Source: Polyangiaceae bacterium
Lineage (GTDB): Bacteria; Myxococcota_A; Polyangia; Polyangiales; Polyangiaceae
Length of the DNA stretch: 64,000 nt
NCBI GenBank assembly: GCA_041389725.1
Contig: JAWKRG010000009.1
Coordinates: 310,001 to 374,000, forward strand
Direction: 5' to 3'
How positions within the stretch are numbered: position 1 is the first letter of the stretch; each line of letters begins with the position of its first letter. Below, piece after piece: positions 15,934-25,131 of this stretch. The position numbers and the translations under genes are program-made. The notes beneath the pieces are model-generated. The model did not search any database, was not told where the DNA came from, and saw only the letters and a program-made list of their open reading frames with translations.

Positions 15934-18900
15934 ATGAGCTACGCCCTGCGATCCATCATCCGCTTGCTTTCTCCGGTCTGCATTGCGCTGGCAGCGTTGG
16001 CGCTCGCTGGCCCAGTGGCCGCGGCAACGACCATCGCGGGCGGCAACGTCATCAATCAGACCTGGACTCCCGCCGGTAGCCCCTACGTGATTCAGGGTGA
16101 CGTGACGGTTCCGGCTGGCGCCTTCCTCACCATACAGGCGGGGACCACCGTTCAGTTCGCGTCGACGGACGGCCAGGCCGCCGGCCGCAACACGAGCAAG
16201 GTGGAGCTGTCGGTGCACGGCACGCTCACCGTCAGCGGGACGAGTGGTAATCCGGTGCTGTTCCAGTCCCAGTCCGGGTCGACCTCGGGGTCTTGGTACG
16301 GCTTGATCATCGAGAGCGACGCCACGGGCGCGAGCTTCGCCTGGGCGGACATTCGCCACGGCACCTACGGTATCTTGAACGAGAAGTCCGGCAACACCCT
16401 GTCGGTCGTCGACACGACGGTGCAGACGAACCAGTACGGCATCTACCTGTCCGACGGTTCCCCCACGCTGACGCGCATCCTGTCCACGGCAAACCAGTAC
16501 GGCGTGTACACGGTGGCTCCGGCGACGACGACGATCAACGATTCGCAGATCTTCTCCAATACCTCCTACGGGATCTACGCCTACGCGACTACCGGCAAAA
16601 GCGGCAGCATCACGGTCGACCAAACGACCCTCGACAAGAACGGCAGCTACGGTATCTACACCAATCGCGCCGCCTCCAGTGCCGCGCTCGTCGCCAACGT
16701 GAAGAACAGCGTCATCACGGGTCATGGCAGCTACGGCGTCTATCGCGGTTCGAGTTCCTACCCCGCCACGGTGAACATCACCTACACGGACTTGTGGGAC
16801 AACGGCACCAACACCAACGCCGCCTTCGGCACCGGAGCGTTCTCCGCCAACCCGCTCTTCGTTTCTGCCAGCAACTTTCGGCTCACCTCGAACTCACCGG
16901 CGCGTTTTGCGGGCGACACGGGGGGCGATATCGGTGCGCTGCCCTACACGGGCGACGTCACGGTCGGTCTGCTCGGCACCCTGTGGACCAACACCACGCT
17001 GGGTCTCTCGGGATCTCCGCATACCGTGAGTGGTGACCTGACCGTGCCCAAGGGCGTCACCCTGACCCTGGAACCCGGCGCCACGCTAAGCTTTCAGACC
17101 ACGGACGCGATGAAGGCTGGGACGAACACCAGCAAGGTGGAGTTCTCCGTCGCCGGCACGTTGTTGGCCGTGGGCAGCAAGGCACAGCCCATCACGCTGA
17201 CTTCTCCAGGAGCCAGCTCGGGCAGCTGGATCGGCCTGCTCCTGGAAACCGACGCGGTCAACAGCAAGCTCAGCTACCTGAAGAGCGAACGCGCCACCTA
17301 TGGCATCCGCTACTCCTCGACCGGCACAGGCAACGTACTGGATCACTTGACCGTGACCACCAACCAGTACGGCATCTACGTGGACGCGGGTGCTCCGGGC
17401 CTCGACGTGATCACCGCGACCGCGAATCAGTATGGCCTGTACTCGGTGGCGCCGGGCGCCTTTTCCCTCACCAACAGCCTGATCTCCGCCAACACGTCCT
17501 ACGGCATCTACGCCTACGCGGGTACCGGCGTGAGCGCTTCCGTCAGCGTGCATAGCAGCACCTTGGACAAGAACGGCAGCTACGGAGTCTATACCAATCG
17601 TGCAAGTTCCAGCGCCTCGCTCAGCGTGAGCGTCACCAACTCCATCGTCACCAACCACGGGAGCTACGGCGTCTATCGCGGTTCGTCCAGCTATCCCGCA
17701 ACCGTGAACATCACCTATTCGGACATTTGGGGCAACGGCACGAACACCAACGCATCGCTCGGCACCGGAACGATCTCCCAGAACCCCAACTACGTGAGCG
17801 CCAGCGATCTTCATCTCCAAGGTTCGAGCGTCTGCATCGACGCTGGCAACGCTGCGGGAGCGCCCGATCACGACTTCGAAGGGGTGACGCGGCCGCTCGA
17901 CGGCGACGGCATCAACGGCACCGGCTACGACATGGGTGCCTACGAGTTCGCGCTGACCAGCACCTGCGGTGACGGCATTCAGGGCGCCGGCGAGACCTGC
18001 GACGACGGTCCCAACAACGGGCAGTACGGCTACTGCAACGCCAACTGCACCGGGCTTGGGCCACGCTGTGGCGACTCGGTCAAGAACGGCCCCGAAGAGT
18101 GCGACGATGGCAACAGCAGCAACACCGATGGCTGCACCAACGTCTGCAAGCTCCCGGTCTGTGGCGACGGTTTCGCCCAGACTGGCGAGGAGTGCGACGA
18201 CGGGAATGGCAGCAACGCCGACGCCTGCCTCAATACCTGCAAGACCGCCAAGTGTGGCGACGGCTTCGTCAAGGCAGGCAGCGAGGAATGCGACGACGGA
18301 AATAGCAGCAACACCGACGCCTGTTTGACGATCTGCAAGGCTGCCAAGTGTGGTGATGGCTACGTGCAGGCGGGGGTCGAGGCTTGCGACGACGGCAACA
18401 GCAACAACAATGATGCGTGTTCCAATACCTGCAGCCTGCCGGGGTGCGGTGACGGCGTGCAGCAGGCAGGCGAACAGTGCGACGACGGCAACAGCGACAA
18501 TACCGACGCTTGCTTGTCCACGTGTCTGAATGCGACGTGCGGCGACGGCTTCGTGCGTGCTGGGGTAGAGCAGTGCGATGACGGCAATACCAGCAACACG
18601 GACGCCTGCTTGGCTACCTGCAAGACGGCAACCTGCGGCGATAGCTACGTTCAGGCCGGCGTCGAAACCTGTGACGACGGCAACAGCGACAACAGTGACG
18701 CTTGCCTCAACACCTGCAACGCGGCGTCCTGCGGCGACGGGTTCGTGCAAACGGGAGTCGAGGCCTGCGACGATGGCAATCAGAACAACTCCGACGGCTG
18801 TTCGAATTCCTGCGCGTTGCCGGGGTGTGGCGACGGTGTGCGTCAGAGCAACGAGGCCTGCGACGATGGCAACAGCAGCAACGAAGACTCCTGTCTGAAC

Positions 18901-19254
18901 AGCTGCCTGAGTGCCTCTTGCGGCGACGGGCACGTGTGGTCGGGCACCGAGGAGTGCGATGACGGCAACCTGCAGCCCGGCGATGGTTGCAGTCCGCTGT
19001 GCGAGACGGAAGGCGGCCCGGGTGGAGCCGGAGGCAGTGCCGGCGCAGCGGGTGCCGGCGGGACCGGTACGGGTGGCTTCGGCGCCTTCGGCAACTTCGG
19101 CGGCCAGGGCGCGACCGCGGGCGGCGGACAGAGCTCGGGCAGCAGCTCCGGGTGCGGCTGTGAGCTGCCTCGGCGCACACCCTCGGGTCCTGCGGCGGCT
19201 TTCGGTCTCGCTCTGCTCGGACTCGTGCTAGTCCGTCGGCGGTGGCGCGGCTGA
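15934..19254 (+). CDS. Secreted beta-helix protein with 11 myxobacterial disulfide repeats and MYXO-CTERM-like tail
   Basis: A 1106-residue exported protein. A signal peptide (about 1-36) precedes two homologous halves (about 45-355 and 360-665), each with right-handed parallel beta-helix character: VIQGDVTVPAGAFLTIQAGT versus TVSGDLTVPKGVTLTLEPGA, and the shared GSYGVYRGSSSYPATVNITY. Next come eleven copies (about 678-1023) of the DUF4215-type Cys repeat (CGDGFVxAGxExCDDGN...DACLxxC). A Gly/Ala linker and a C-terminal sorting signal follow: a Cys cluster (SSGCGCELP), a hydrophobic helix (AFGLALLGLVLV) and RRR. This is probably a long, surface-anchored fibre-like protein. The start at 15934 fits the signal peptide better than the upstream in-frame codon at 15898. 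Confidence 0.9.
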   Translation: MSYALRSIIRLLSPVCIALAALALAGPVAAATTIAGGNVINQTWTPAGSPYVIQGDVTVPAGAFLTIQAGTTVQFASTDGQAAGRNTSKVELSVHGTLTVSGTSGNPVLFQSQSGSTSGSWYGLIIESDATGASFAWADIRHGTYGILNEKSGNTLSVVDTTVQTNQYGIYLSDGSPTLTRILSTANQYGVYTVAPATTTINDSQIFSNTSYGIYAYATTGKSGSITVDQTTLDKNGSYGIYTNRAASSAALVANVKNSVITGHGSYGVYRGSSSYPATVNITYTDLWDNGTNTNAAFGTGAFSANPLFVSASNFRLTSNSPARFAGDTGGDIGALPYTGDVTVGLLGTLWTNTTLGLSGSPHTVSGDLTVPKGVTLTLEPGATLSFQTTDAMKAGTNTSKVEFSVAGTLLAVGSKAQPITLTSPGASSGSWIGLLLETDAVNSKLSYLKSERATYGIRYSSTGTGNVLDHLTVTTNQYGIYVDAGAPGLDVITATANQYGLYSVAPGAFSLTNSLISANTSYGIYAYAGTGVSASVSVHSSTLDKNGSYGVYTNRASSSASLSVSVTNSIVTNHGSYGVYRGSSSYPATVNITYSDIWGNGTNTNASLGTGTISQNPNYVSASDLHLQGSSVCIDAGNAAGAPDHDFEGVTRPLDGDGINGTGYDMGAYEFALTSTCGDGIQGAGETCDDGPNNGQYGYCNANCTGLGPRCGDSVKNGPEECDDGNSSNTDGCTNVCKLPVCGDGFAQTGEECDDGNGSNADACLNTCKTAKCGDGFVKAGSEECDDGNSSNTDACLTICKAAKCGDGYVQAGVEACDDGNSNNNDACSNTCSLPGCGDGVQQAGEQCDDGNSDNTDACLSTCLNATCGDGFVRAGVEQCDDGNTSNTDACLATCKTATCGDSYVQAGVETCDDGNSDNSDACLNTCNAASCGDGFVQTGVEACDDGNQNNSDGCSNSCALPGCGDGVRQSNEACDDGNSSNEDSCLNSCLSASCGDGHVWSGTEECDDGNLQPGDGCSPLCETEGGPGGAGGSAGAAGAGGTGTGGFGAFGNFGGQGATAGGGQSSGSSSGCGCELPRRTPSGPAAAFGLALLGLVLVRRRWRG
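17965..19002 (+). repeat. Eleven ~93-bp disulfide-repeat units
   Basis: Tandem units each encode about 31 residues with the invariant skeleton CGD-G-x-GE-CDDGN-D-C-C. Units vary at several codons, so this is an old, purified repeat rather than a recent expansion. Confidence 0.85.
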
Positions 19255-19256
19255 GC

Positions 19257-20129
19257 ATGAGTCGAGTTGGCCTCGCGCTGATTGGCGCGGGGCTGGCGTT
19301 CGCCTGCGCGAAAGCGGAACCCATCCGCGACGGTGAGCAGGATGCGTCCGATGCCGCGGCCACGGACGCGCCGGAGGACGCACCGCCCGACGTCGTCGTC
19401 GACGTTGCGCAGGACAGCGTCGCGGATGTCGTGACCGACGCAGCCGCGGGTTGCCAATGCGGTGAACCCTTCTGCGGCAACTGCCCTGGCGTCGCGCAGG
19501 TGGCCGCCGGTGGCTACAGCATCGATGCGACGGAAGTCACCAACGCCGCCTACGGCGACTTCCTGGCCACCAACCCGAAGACCAGCCTGCAGCCCGCGGA
19601 GTGCGCGGGGAACACCAGCTACTTGCCGAACAGCGGTTGGCCGGCGGCACTCGATCGGCAGCTGCACCCCGTCGTGGACGTGGACTGGTGCGATGCTCGC
19701 GCATATTGCGGCTGGGCGAAGAAACGGCTGTGCGGGCGCGTGGGCGGCGGCGCCAATCCCTACGGCGACTTCACCGACTCCACCAAGAGCCAGTGGCACA
19801 ACGCGTGTAGTGGTGGCGGCTCGCGCACGTTTCCCTACGGCGTGGGCTATGTCGCAGCGACCTGCAATGGCGCCGACTACGGCGCTGGGGCCACCACGGC
19901 CGCTGGCAGTGTGAAGACTTGCGAAGGCGGGTATCCGGGGCTCTTCGACATGAGTGGCAACGTGTGGGAGTGGGAGGACTCGTGCAATGCCACGAGCGGC
20001 GCGGACGACCTATGTCGCATCCGTGGCGGGTCCTACGCCCAGAATCAATCCAACCTCCACTGCGCCGCGGATAGCGCGTTGCCACGGGGTTCCGCGGGCA
20101 AGGCGGTCGGTTTTCGCTGCTGTAGTTGA
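19257..20129 (+). CDS. FGE-sulfatase (SUMF1)-domain lipoprotein
   Basis: A 290-residue lipoprotein (lipobox GLAFAC) with an Asp/Ala-rich spacer and a Cys-rich neck (CQCGEPFCGNC). The formylglycine-generating-enzyme-like fold follows (about 80-290): GGYSIDATEVTNAAYGDFLA, HPVVDVDWCDARAYCGWAKK, FDMSGNVWEWEDSC, RIRGGSYAQNQ and terminal GFRCC. By eye, of the two active-site cysteines of true FGE only the second has a counterpart (LHCAADS) and the first is replaced by Gln. It is therefore more likely a binding or structural member than an active sulfatase-maturing enzyme. It starts 2 bases after the beta-helix gene, so the two are probably co-expressed. Confidence 0.82.
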   Translation: MSRVGLALIGAGLAFACAKAEPIRDGEQDASDAAATDAPEDAPPDVVVDVAQDSVADVVTDAAAGCQCGEPFCGNCPGVAQVAAGGYSIDATEVTNAAYGDFLATNPKTSLQPAECAGNTSYLPNSGWPAALDRQLHPVVDVDWCDARAYCGWAKKRLCGRVGGGANPYGDFTDSTKSQWHNACSGGGSRTFPYGVGYVAATCNGADYGAGATTAAGSVKTCEGGYPGLFDMSGNVWEWEDSCNATSGADDLCRIRGGSYAQNQSNLHCAADSALPRGSAGKAVGFRCCS

Positions 20130-20181
20130 GCCTCGTGCGGCCTCCCCTGGGGCGGCGTGACGTGTTAGGCTGTCGGGCAGC

Positions 20182-22431
20182 ATGCTCAGAAGAGGGTTGG
20201 CTTGGCTTTGGGGTGCGGCGCTCACGTCGCTGGTGTTCGCCAGTGCCTGCTCGGCGGACAAGGAACCGAGGCGTGGAGAGGTCATCGTAGCCTTCCAGAC
20301 GGACCTCTCCATCCCGAAGGACATCAAGAACATCGTCATCAGCATCTACTCTGGCGGGCAGAAGCGATTTCAGCAGACGTACCCCCTCAACCCCGACGGC
20401 AGCTACAACTTGCCGGCCACCCTGGCGATCGTCGAGGGCAACAAGTCGGATCCCGTGACGATTCGAGTCGTGGGCTTGGACATCGCCAACGAGCCGCATG
20501 TGATTCGCCAGGCCGTGACGACCGTGCCCAAGGAGCGAATAGCGCTACTGCACATGCCACTGCAGTACCTGTGCGTCCAACAGGTCACCAAGGGCATCGA
20601 TATCGACGGCACGGAGAACTACGACGATGTCTGCACCAGCAAAGAGCAGACTTGCATCTCCGGCGAGTGCGTCCCGGACGAGATCGACATTTCCGCGCTG
20701 CCTGACTACGACGGCGCCCTGGTATTCGGTGGGGTCAGCGCACCCGGACTCGCGGGTGGGCAGTGCCTCGACGTACTGGGCTGCTTTGCCCAGGGCGTGA
20801 CCGTCGCTCCCGACGCGGATTGCTCCGTCGCCTTGCCGGGCGGAAGCGACGAGAACTTCAACGTCGGGCTCGTCATGCCCAAGACCGGGCAGGGGATCTG
20901 TGGACCCGAAGCGTGCATCGTCGCCCTGGAGCACGACGACCTGCTGGGCTGGAAGGTCGAGAACGGCCGCGCGATGCTGCCGAAGGCAGTCTGCAACCGC
21001 GTCGGGCAGGACATCGACGCGATTGCCGTGACCAGCGCCTGCGTGACGAAGACGACGTCGGTGCCGACGTGCGGGCCTTGGTCGAGTATCGCGGGCGACT
21101 TCTCGCTCGACGCGGGTGCGCCCGCCGAAGGGGGAGACGGTGCCGTCGACGAGCCCTGCACCAACGCTGCGGACGGCACCTATTGCGAGTGGGAGAGCGT
21201 CATTGGTGGCAGCGGAGAGTCGTTGCGCCAGTGTGTCGGGGGCAAGACGGTCAGCACCACGGACTGCACCGCGAACGGCGAGATCTGCGTCGACGGCGCG
21301 GCGGCCCCGGCGTTTTGCGCGCCTGCGGGCGACGGCGGAACGGACGCTGGGGACGGCGGAGACGGCTCGGTGCCCAACTTCTGCACCGGAAAGAACGACG
21401 GCTACTACTGCAGCGCGTCGGATCTGATTCAGTGCGGCGGAGGCAACATCGCGAACAAGACAGCCTGCAGCACCGGCTGCACCAGCGTCGGCATCGGCTC
21501 GTTTTGCACGCCGCCTCTCGATTCTACTGCGCTGTTTCTGGGCAACTTCTGCACCGGAGACGCCGAGTGCGGGCCGCTGAAGTGCCTCAAGTCCGATGGC
21601 TTGAGCAATGGCAGCGGTCCTGCTTACGGCATGTGCACGTGGCCGTGCACGCCGGGGCAGGACGTCTGCAACGCGGTGTCGATTGGCTCCGGCTGCCACA
21701 CCTTCGGATCGGGAGATAGCTACTGCCTTCAAGGCTGCACGCCGTCGATCACCGGTCTCAGCAAGTGTCATGGGCGCGTGGAGCAAGCGTGCGCTCCTTT
21801 GACCGACGTCGGCAGCGGCTCAGCGAAGCCGATGTGCCTTCCCGCGTGCGGCAGCGACCTGGATTGCGGCGCTCTCCTTGCGATCGACGCGGGGCTGCCA
21901 GATGGCGGCTCGGACGCATCGAGCGGAGGCTCCGGTTTCTGCTCTGCCGCCAGTGGACTCTGCCAGCCGGCGCAGCCGTCGCCGTCCAACGTCGGCACGG
22001 AATGCCCGACTCCATCGACGTGCATCGACTCCGTGTGCACGCCGTTTTCCTGGACGGTTCCTGCAGACGCGGGCGACGCAGGTTCGAACTCCGTCAACGT
22101 GTGTTCGGGAGGCTGTTCTCTCGGGAATTTCTGCGGCGAAGTCGACCCGCAAGCTCAGGCGGTTGCCGCCGCGTGCTTGCTGCCGACGGATCCCGCCAAT
22201 ATCAAGCTGGGCAACCTGGGGCAGTGCGTGCAGCTTTGCGGCTGCGCTCCTGGATACAGCGCGAGCTGTCCCACGGGAATGGAGTGCATCTTGTTCGGAG
22301 CGGCGTGGTTGTCGGGTGGAGACCTGAGTTCCTTTGCCGCGGCGCTCTCGGTCCAAGGCGCCGACGGATACTGCGGCCCTCCGGTAGATCCCCAAGGCAA
22401 CCCCATCATCAACATTCTGGGCGGATGCTGA
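20182..22431 (+). CDS. Large cysteine-rich lipoprotein, unknown function
   Basis: A 749-residue protein with a signal peptide ending in a lipobox (LVFASAC). The first 125 residues are a beta-rich domain (GEVIVAFQTDLSIPKDIKNI, DPVTIRVVGL). The rest is Cys-rich, with more than 40 cysteines in segments such as CIDSVC, CSGGCSLGNFCGE and CVQLCGCAPGYSASC, split by Asp/Gly/Ala-rich spacers (GDGGTDAGDGGDG). No enzyme motif is visible. One base separates its stop from the Ser/Thr kinase start, so the two are co-transcribed. A surface sensor or structural partner of the kinase module is possible, but only from context. Confidence 0.8.
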   Translation: MLRRGLAWLWGAALTSLVFASACSADKEPRRGEVIVAFQTDLSIPKDIKNIVISIYSGGQKRFQQTYPLNPDGSYNLPATLAIVEGNKSDPVTIRVVGLDIANEPHVIRQAVTTVPKERIALLHMPLQYLCVQQVTKGIDIDGTENYDDVCTSKEQTCISGECVPDEIDISALPDYDGALVFGGVSAPGLAGGQCLDVLGCFAQGVTVAPDADCSVALPGGSDENFNVGLVMPKTGQGICGPEACIVALEHDDLLGWKVENGRAMLPKAVCNRVGQDIDAIAVTSACVTKTTSVPTCGPWSSIAGDFSLDAGAPAEGGDGAVDEPCTNAADGTYCEWESVIGGSGESLRQCVGGKTVSTTDCTANGEICVDGAAAPAFCAPAGDGGTDAGDGGDGSVPNFCTGKNDGYYCSASDLIQCGGGNIANKTACSTGCTSVGIGSFCTPPLDSTALFLGNFCTGDAECGPLKCLKSDGLSNGSGPAYGMCTWPCTPGQDVCNAVSIGSGCHTFGSGDSYCLQGCTPSITGLSKCHGRVEQACAPLTDVGSGSAKPMCLPACGSDLDCGALLAIDAGLPDGGSDASSGGSGFCSAASGLCQPAQPSPSNVGTECPTPSTCIDSVCTPFSWTVPADAGDAGSNSVNVCSGGCSLGNFCGEVDPQAQAVAAACLLPTDPANIKLGNLGQCVQLCGCAPGYSASCPTGMECILFGAAWLSGGDLSSFAAALSVQGADGYCGPPVDPQGNPIINILGGC

Positions 22432-22432
22432 G

Positions 22433-23905
22433 ATGAGCGACGACGAGGACGACCGCGAGTCTCTGGCTCCAGTGCAGCCCGGGGACGTGATGCTGGGCAA
22501 GTATCGCGTCGACCGGGTGCTGGGTGCCGGTGGCATGGGTGTGGTGGTGGCCGCGACCCACATGGAGCTCGACGAGAAGGTCGCGATCAAGTTCCTGCAT
22601 CCCGATGTGCTCGACAACGAAGAGGCGCTGCAGCGCTTCTTGCGTGAGGCGCGCGCGGCGGTGAAGATCAAGAGCGAGCACGTGGCCCGAGTGATCGACG
22701 TGGGGCGCCTGGACACGGGCGCGCCCTACATGGTGCTGGAGTATCTCGAGGGTAAGGATCTGTCTGCAGCGCTCAAGAGCGAAGAGCCGCCGAGCCTCGA
22801 GGACGCCGTGGACTACGTGATTCAAGCCTGTGATGCGATGGCAGAGGCCCACGCCGCGGGCATCGTTCATCGCGATCTCAAGCCGGCCAACCTGTTTCGC
22901 ATCGAGCGTTCGGACGGGTCGAAAGTGGTCAAGGTGCTCGACTTCGGCATCTCGAAAGTGGCCATGCCGGACATGGCAGATGCTGGCCTGACCCGCACGT
23001 CCACCGCCATGGGGTCGCCGCTCTACATGTCACCCGAGCAGATGCGCTCCAGCAAAGACGTGGACCTGCGCACGGACATCTGGTCCCTGGGCATCATCTT
23101 GTTCGAGCTACTGTGCAAGAAGACCCCCTTCACTGGTTCCACTTTTCCGGAGCTGTGCGCATCGGTGCTCGGCGCTCCACCTCTCAAGCTGCAGGAGCAG
23201 CGCCCGGACGCTCCTGAGGCCCTGGAAGCAGTGATCCACAAGTGTCTGCGGAAAGAGCCCTGGGAGCGCTACAAGAGCGTCGCCGAGTTGGCAAAGGCGC
23301 TGGAGCCCTTTGCGCCGGGCCGGTCGCGCCCCACCATCGAGCGCATTGGCAAGATCCTGGAACGCGCTGGGATGCCGTCCTTTCATGACATGGACGTCAC
23401 GGTCACCGTTGCGAGTCAGACGGGGACCGACGTCGACGTCGTGGCGCGCACGGCGCAGGCGTGGACAGAAACCAAAGACGGTGTGGGGAAGGCGTCGGAG
23501 AAGCCCAAGAGCAACCGCGCCCTGATCCTGGCCCTGGCGGGAGTGCTGGGCGTGGGAGTCGTCGCAGTGGGGTACGCCTTCAGTCGGTCTGGGGACGCCG
23601 TGGAGCCCTCGGGCGCCGCGAGCACCGCGAGCGCCTTGGCGACCACGACGACCCAGAGCGCGGCGGTGGCGCCAGTTCCTCCTCCCGACATCCTGCCGGC
23701 TGAGTCCGCGGCGCCATCGGCGAGCGCGGAGCCTCCTGCTCCCGTTGCAGCGCCCAAGGTGACGACCAAGCCCACGTCCAAACCGAGCACTGCGCCCGCC
23801 AGCAAACCGAATCCCGCGCCAGCCCCGGCGCCCTCCCCAACTCCGACGCCTGCTCCCGCGCCTGCACCGACACCCAAGAACCCCTTGGACATGGGTCTGA
23901 AATGA
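22433..23905 (+). CDS. Eukaryotic-type serine/threonine protein kinase
   Basis: A 490-residue membrane kinase. The kinase domain (about 22-290) has the Gly loop (VLGAGGMGVV), the Lys of VAIKFL, the catalytic loop HRDLKPAN (146-153), DFG (170-172), GSPLYMSPEQM and the DIWSLGIILFELL helix, so it looks fully active. A linker leads to one transmembrane helix (about 362-383, ALILALAGVLGVGVVAVGYA). An Ala/Pro/Ser/Thr-rich C-terminal tail of about 100 residues, outside the membrane, ends with alternating Pro-Ala-Pro-Thr. There is no PASTA domain. It lies between a lipoprotein and a PEGA protein, whose ATG overlaps the kinase stop (ATGA), forming a compact three-gene operon. Confidence 0.95.
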   Translation: MSDDEDDRESLAPVQPGDVMLGKYRVDRVLGAGGMGVVVAATHMELDEKVAIKFLHPDVLDNEEALQRFLREARAAVKIKSEHVARVIDVGRLDTGAPYMVLEYLEGKDLSAALKSEEPPSLEDAVDYVIQACDAMAEAHAAGIVHRDLKPANLFRIERSDGSKVVKVLDFGISKVAMPDMADAGLTRTSTAMGSPLYMSPEQMRSSKDVDLRTDIWSLGIILFELLCKKTPFTGSTFPELCASVLGAPPLKLQEQRPDAPEALEAVIHKCLRKEPWERYKSVAELAKALEPFAPGRSRPTIERIGKILERAGMPSFHDMDVTVTVASQTGTDVDVVARTAQAWTETKDGVGKASEKPKSNRALILALAGVLGVGVVAVGYAFSRSGDAVEPSGAASTASALATTTTQSAAVAPVPPPDILPAESAAPSASAEPPAPVAAPKVTTKPTSKPSTAPASKPNPAPAPAPSPTPTPAPAPAPTPKNPLDMGLK

Positions 23906-25035
23906 AATCAACGTTGTTCCGCTCCATTGCTCTTGCCCTCGTCTTTCAGCTGGCCGCTCCGGTCGCGTCGGCGCAGGGACAACCGAAGACCCCACCCGCT
24001 GCGAAGAAAGAGGCCGCGAAGGACAAGGCGGACGCCAAGGACAAGGCCGACGCGAAGAGTGACGCCAAGGACAAGAGCGACGGCAAAGACAAAGCCGACG
24101 CGAAGAGCGATGCGCCGGTGGACGATACTGCCGCCCCAGCAGGCCCTGCGCCGCTGTCCGAAACGCTGACGGGAATGGCGCGTGCAGAGTACGAAGCCGG
24201 GCGCATCCTGTTCAACGACGGCGACTATCAAGGCTCTCGCCTGAAGTTCGAGAAGGCCTATGGCATCAGTCAGGACGCGCGCCTGTGGTGGAACATCGCC
24301 GCAGCCGAGAAGAACCTGCGCAACTACGCCAAGGTGATCAGCGCCCTCGACAAGTATTTGAAGGACGGCGGTTCGGTGCTCACCGAGCAAGATCGGGAGG
24401 ATGCTCGTCGCCTGATCGAGACCGTATCCGCGTTCGTGGCCACGGTCGAACTCGATGCGCAGCCCACAGGGGCCAGCGTGTCCGTCGATGGGCGCGAAGT
24501 CGGCACCACGCCGCTGGCCGAGCCGCTGCGTCTCGATCAAGGCGACCGGGTCTTCGTGATCAAGAAAGCGGGGTTCCTCGAGCACAAAGAGACGCGCCGC
24601 CTGGCGGGTGGCGAAACGGTCAAGGTTCAGGTGACCCTCAAGCCCGAGCCGACGGACGGCACGGTGCGCGTGCTCGCGGGGGTTGGTGACGCGATCTCGA
24701 TCGACGGTCGGGTCGTGGGTCGCGGCAGTTGGGAGGGCAAGCTTCCCGCTGGCGTGCACACCTTGACCGTGACCGCGCCGAAGAAGCGCTCCTATCAGAG
24801 CGAGATCGTCGTGCAGGTCGGACAGACGAGTACCGCCCGCATTGCGCTCGAAGCGGAGTCCGAACAACGCGACAGCTTCTGGGCCAGTCCATGGCCCTGG
24901 GTCGTGGGCGGCGCGGTGCTCGCTGCCGGCGCGGGTGTGGGCGCCTATTTCGCCTTCCGGCCCACGGATGAAGGTCCGCCCCCCATCGTCGACGGGACCC
25001 TGGGCAACACGCAAGCGCCGCTCCTGCGCTTCTGA
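23902..25035 (+). CDS. PEGA-domain membrane protein with TPR-like segment
   Basis: A 377-residue protein: signal peptide (about 1-25, APVASAQG), a Lys/Asp/Ala-rich charged repeat region (about 30-75, KDKADAKDKADAKSDAK), then a TPR-like helical segment (about 90-170, YEAGRILFNDGDYQGSRLKF). One or two PEGA-type beta domains follow (about 175-310, VELDAQPTGASVSVDGREVG and VRVLAGVGDAISIDGRVVGR), then a transmembrane helix (about 330-352) and a short tail. Proteins of this make-up are frequent beside Ser/Thr kinases in myxobacteria. Its start overlaps the kinase stop, so it is likely a partner or substrate (inference). Confidence 0.9.
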   Translation: MKSTLFRSIALALVFQLAAPVASAQGQPKTPPAAKKEAAKDKADAKDKADAKSDAKDKSDGKDKADAKSDAPVDDTAAPAGPAPLSETLTGMARAEYEAGRILFNDGDYQGSRLKFEKAYGISQDARLWWNIAAAEKNLRNYAKVISALDKYLKDGGSVLTEQDREDARRLIETVSAFVATVELDAQPTGASVSVDGREVGTTPLAEPLRLDQGDRVFVIKKAGFLEHKETRRLAGGETVKVQVTLKPEPTDGTVRVLAGVGDAISIDGRVVGRGSWEGKLPAGVHTLTVTAPKKRSYQSEIVVQVGQTSTARIALEAESEQRDSFWASPWPWVVGGAVLAAGAGVGAYFAFRPTDEGPPPIVDGTLGNTQAPLLRF

Positions 25036-25050
25036 GACGCCGAAAATCCG

Positions 25051-25070
25051 CCTCGTCTGCCTCGACGAGG
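25051..25070 (+). terminator. Hairpin after the PEGA gene
   Basis: CCTCGTC (25051-25057) pairs with GACGAGG (25064-25070) across a 6-base loop, 15 bases after the PEGA stop. There is no T-run. It may separate the kinase operon from the lipoprotein at 25132. Confidence 0.4.
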
Positions 25071-25131
25071 GAGACGATGCCGATCCGCATGCTACGCTTG
25101 CGCCGCGGCCCGCGTTGCTGAAGGAGGACGC

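Noticed and set aside
17086..18933. 615-aa minus-strand ORF
   Set aside because: It is the antisense shadow of the disulfide-repeat gene; its Ala/Val-rich repetitive protein has no domain logic and the opposite strand is clearly coding.
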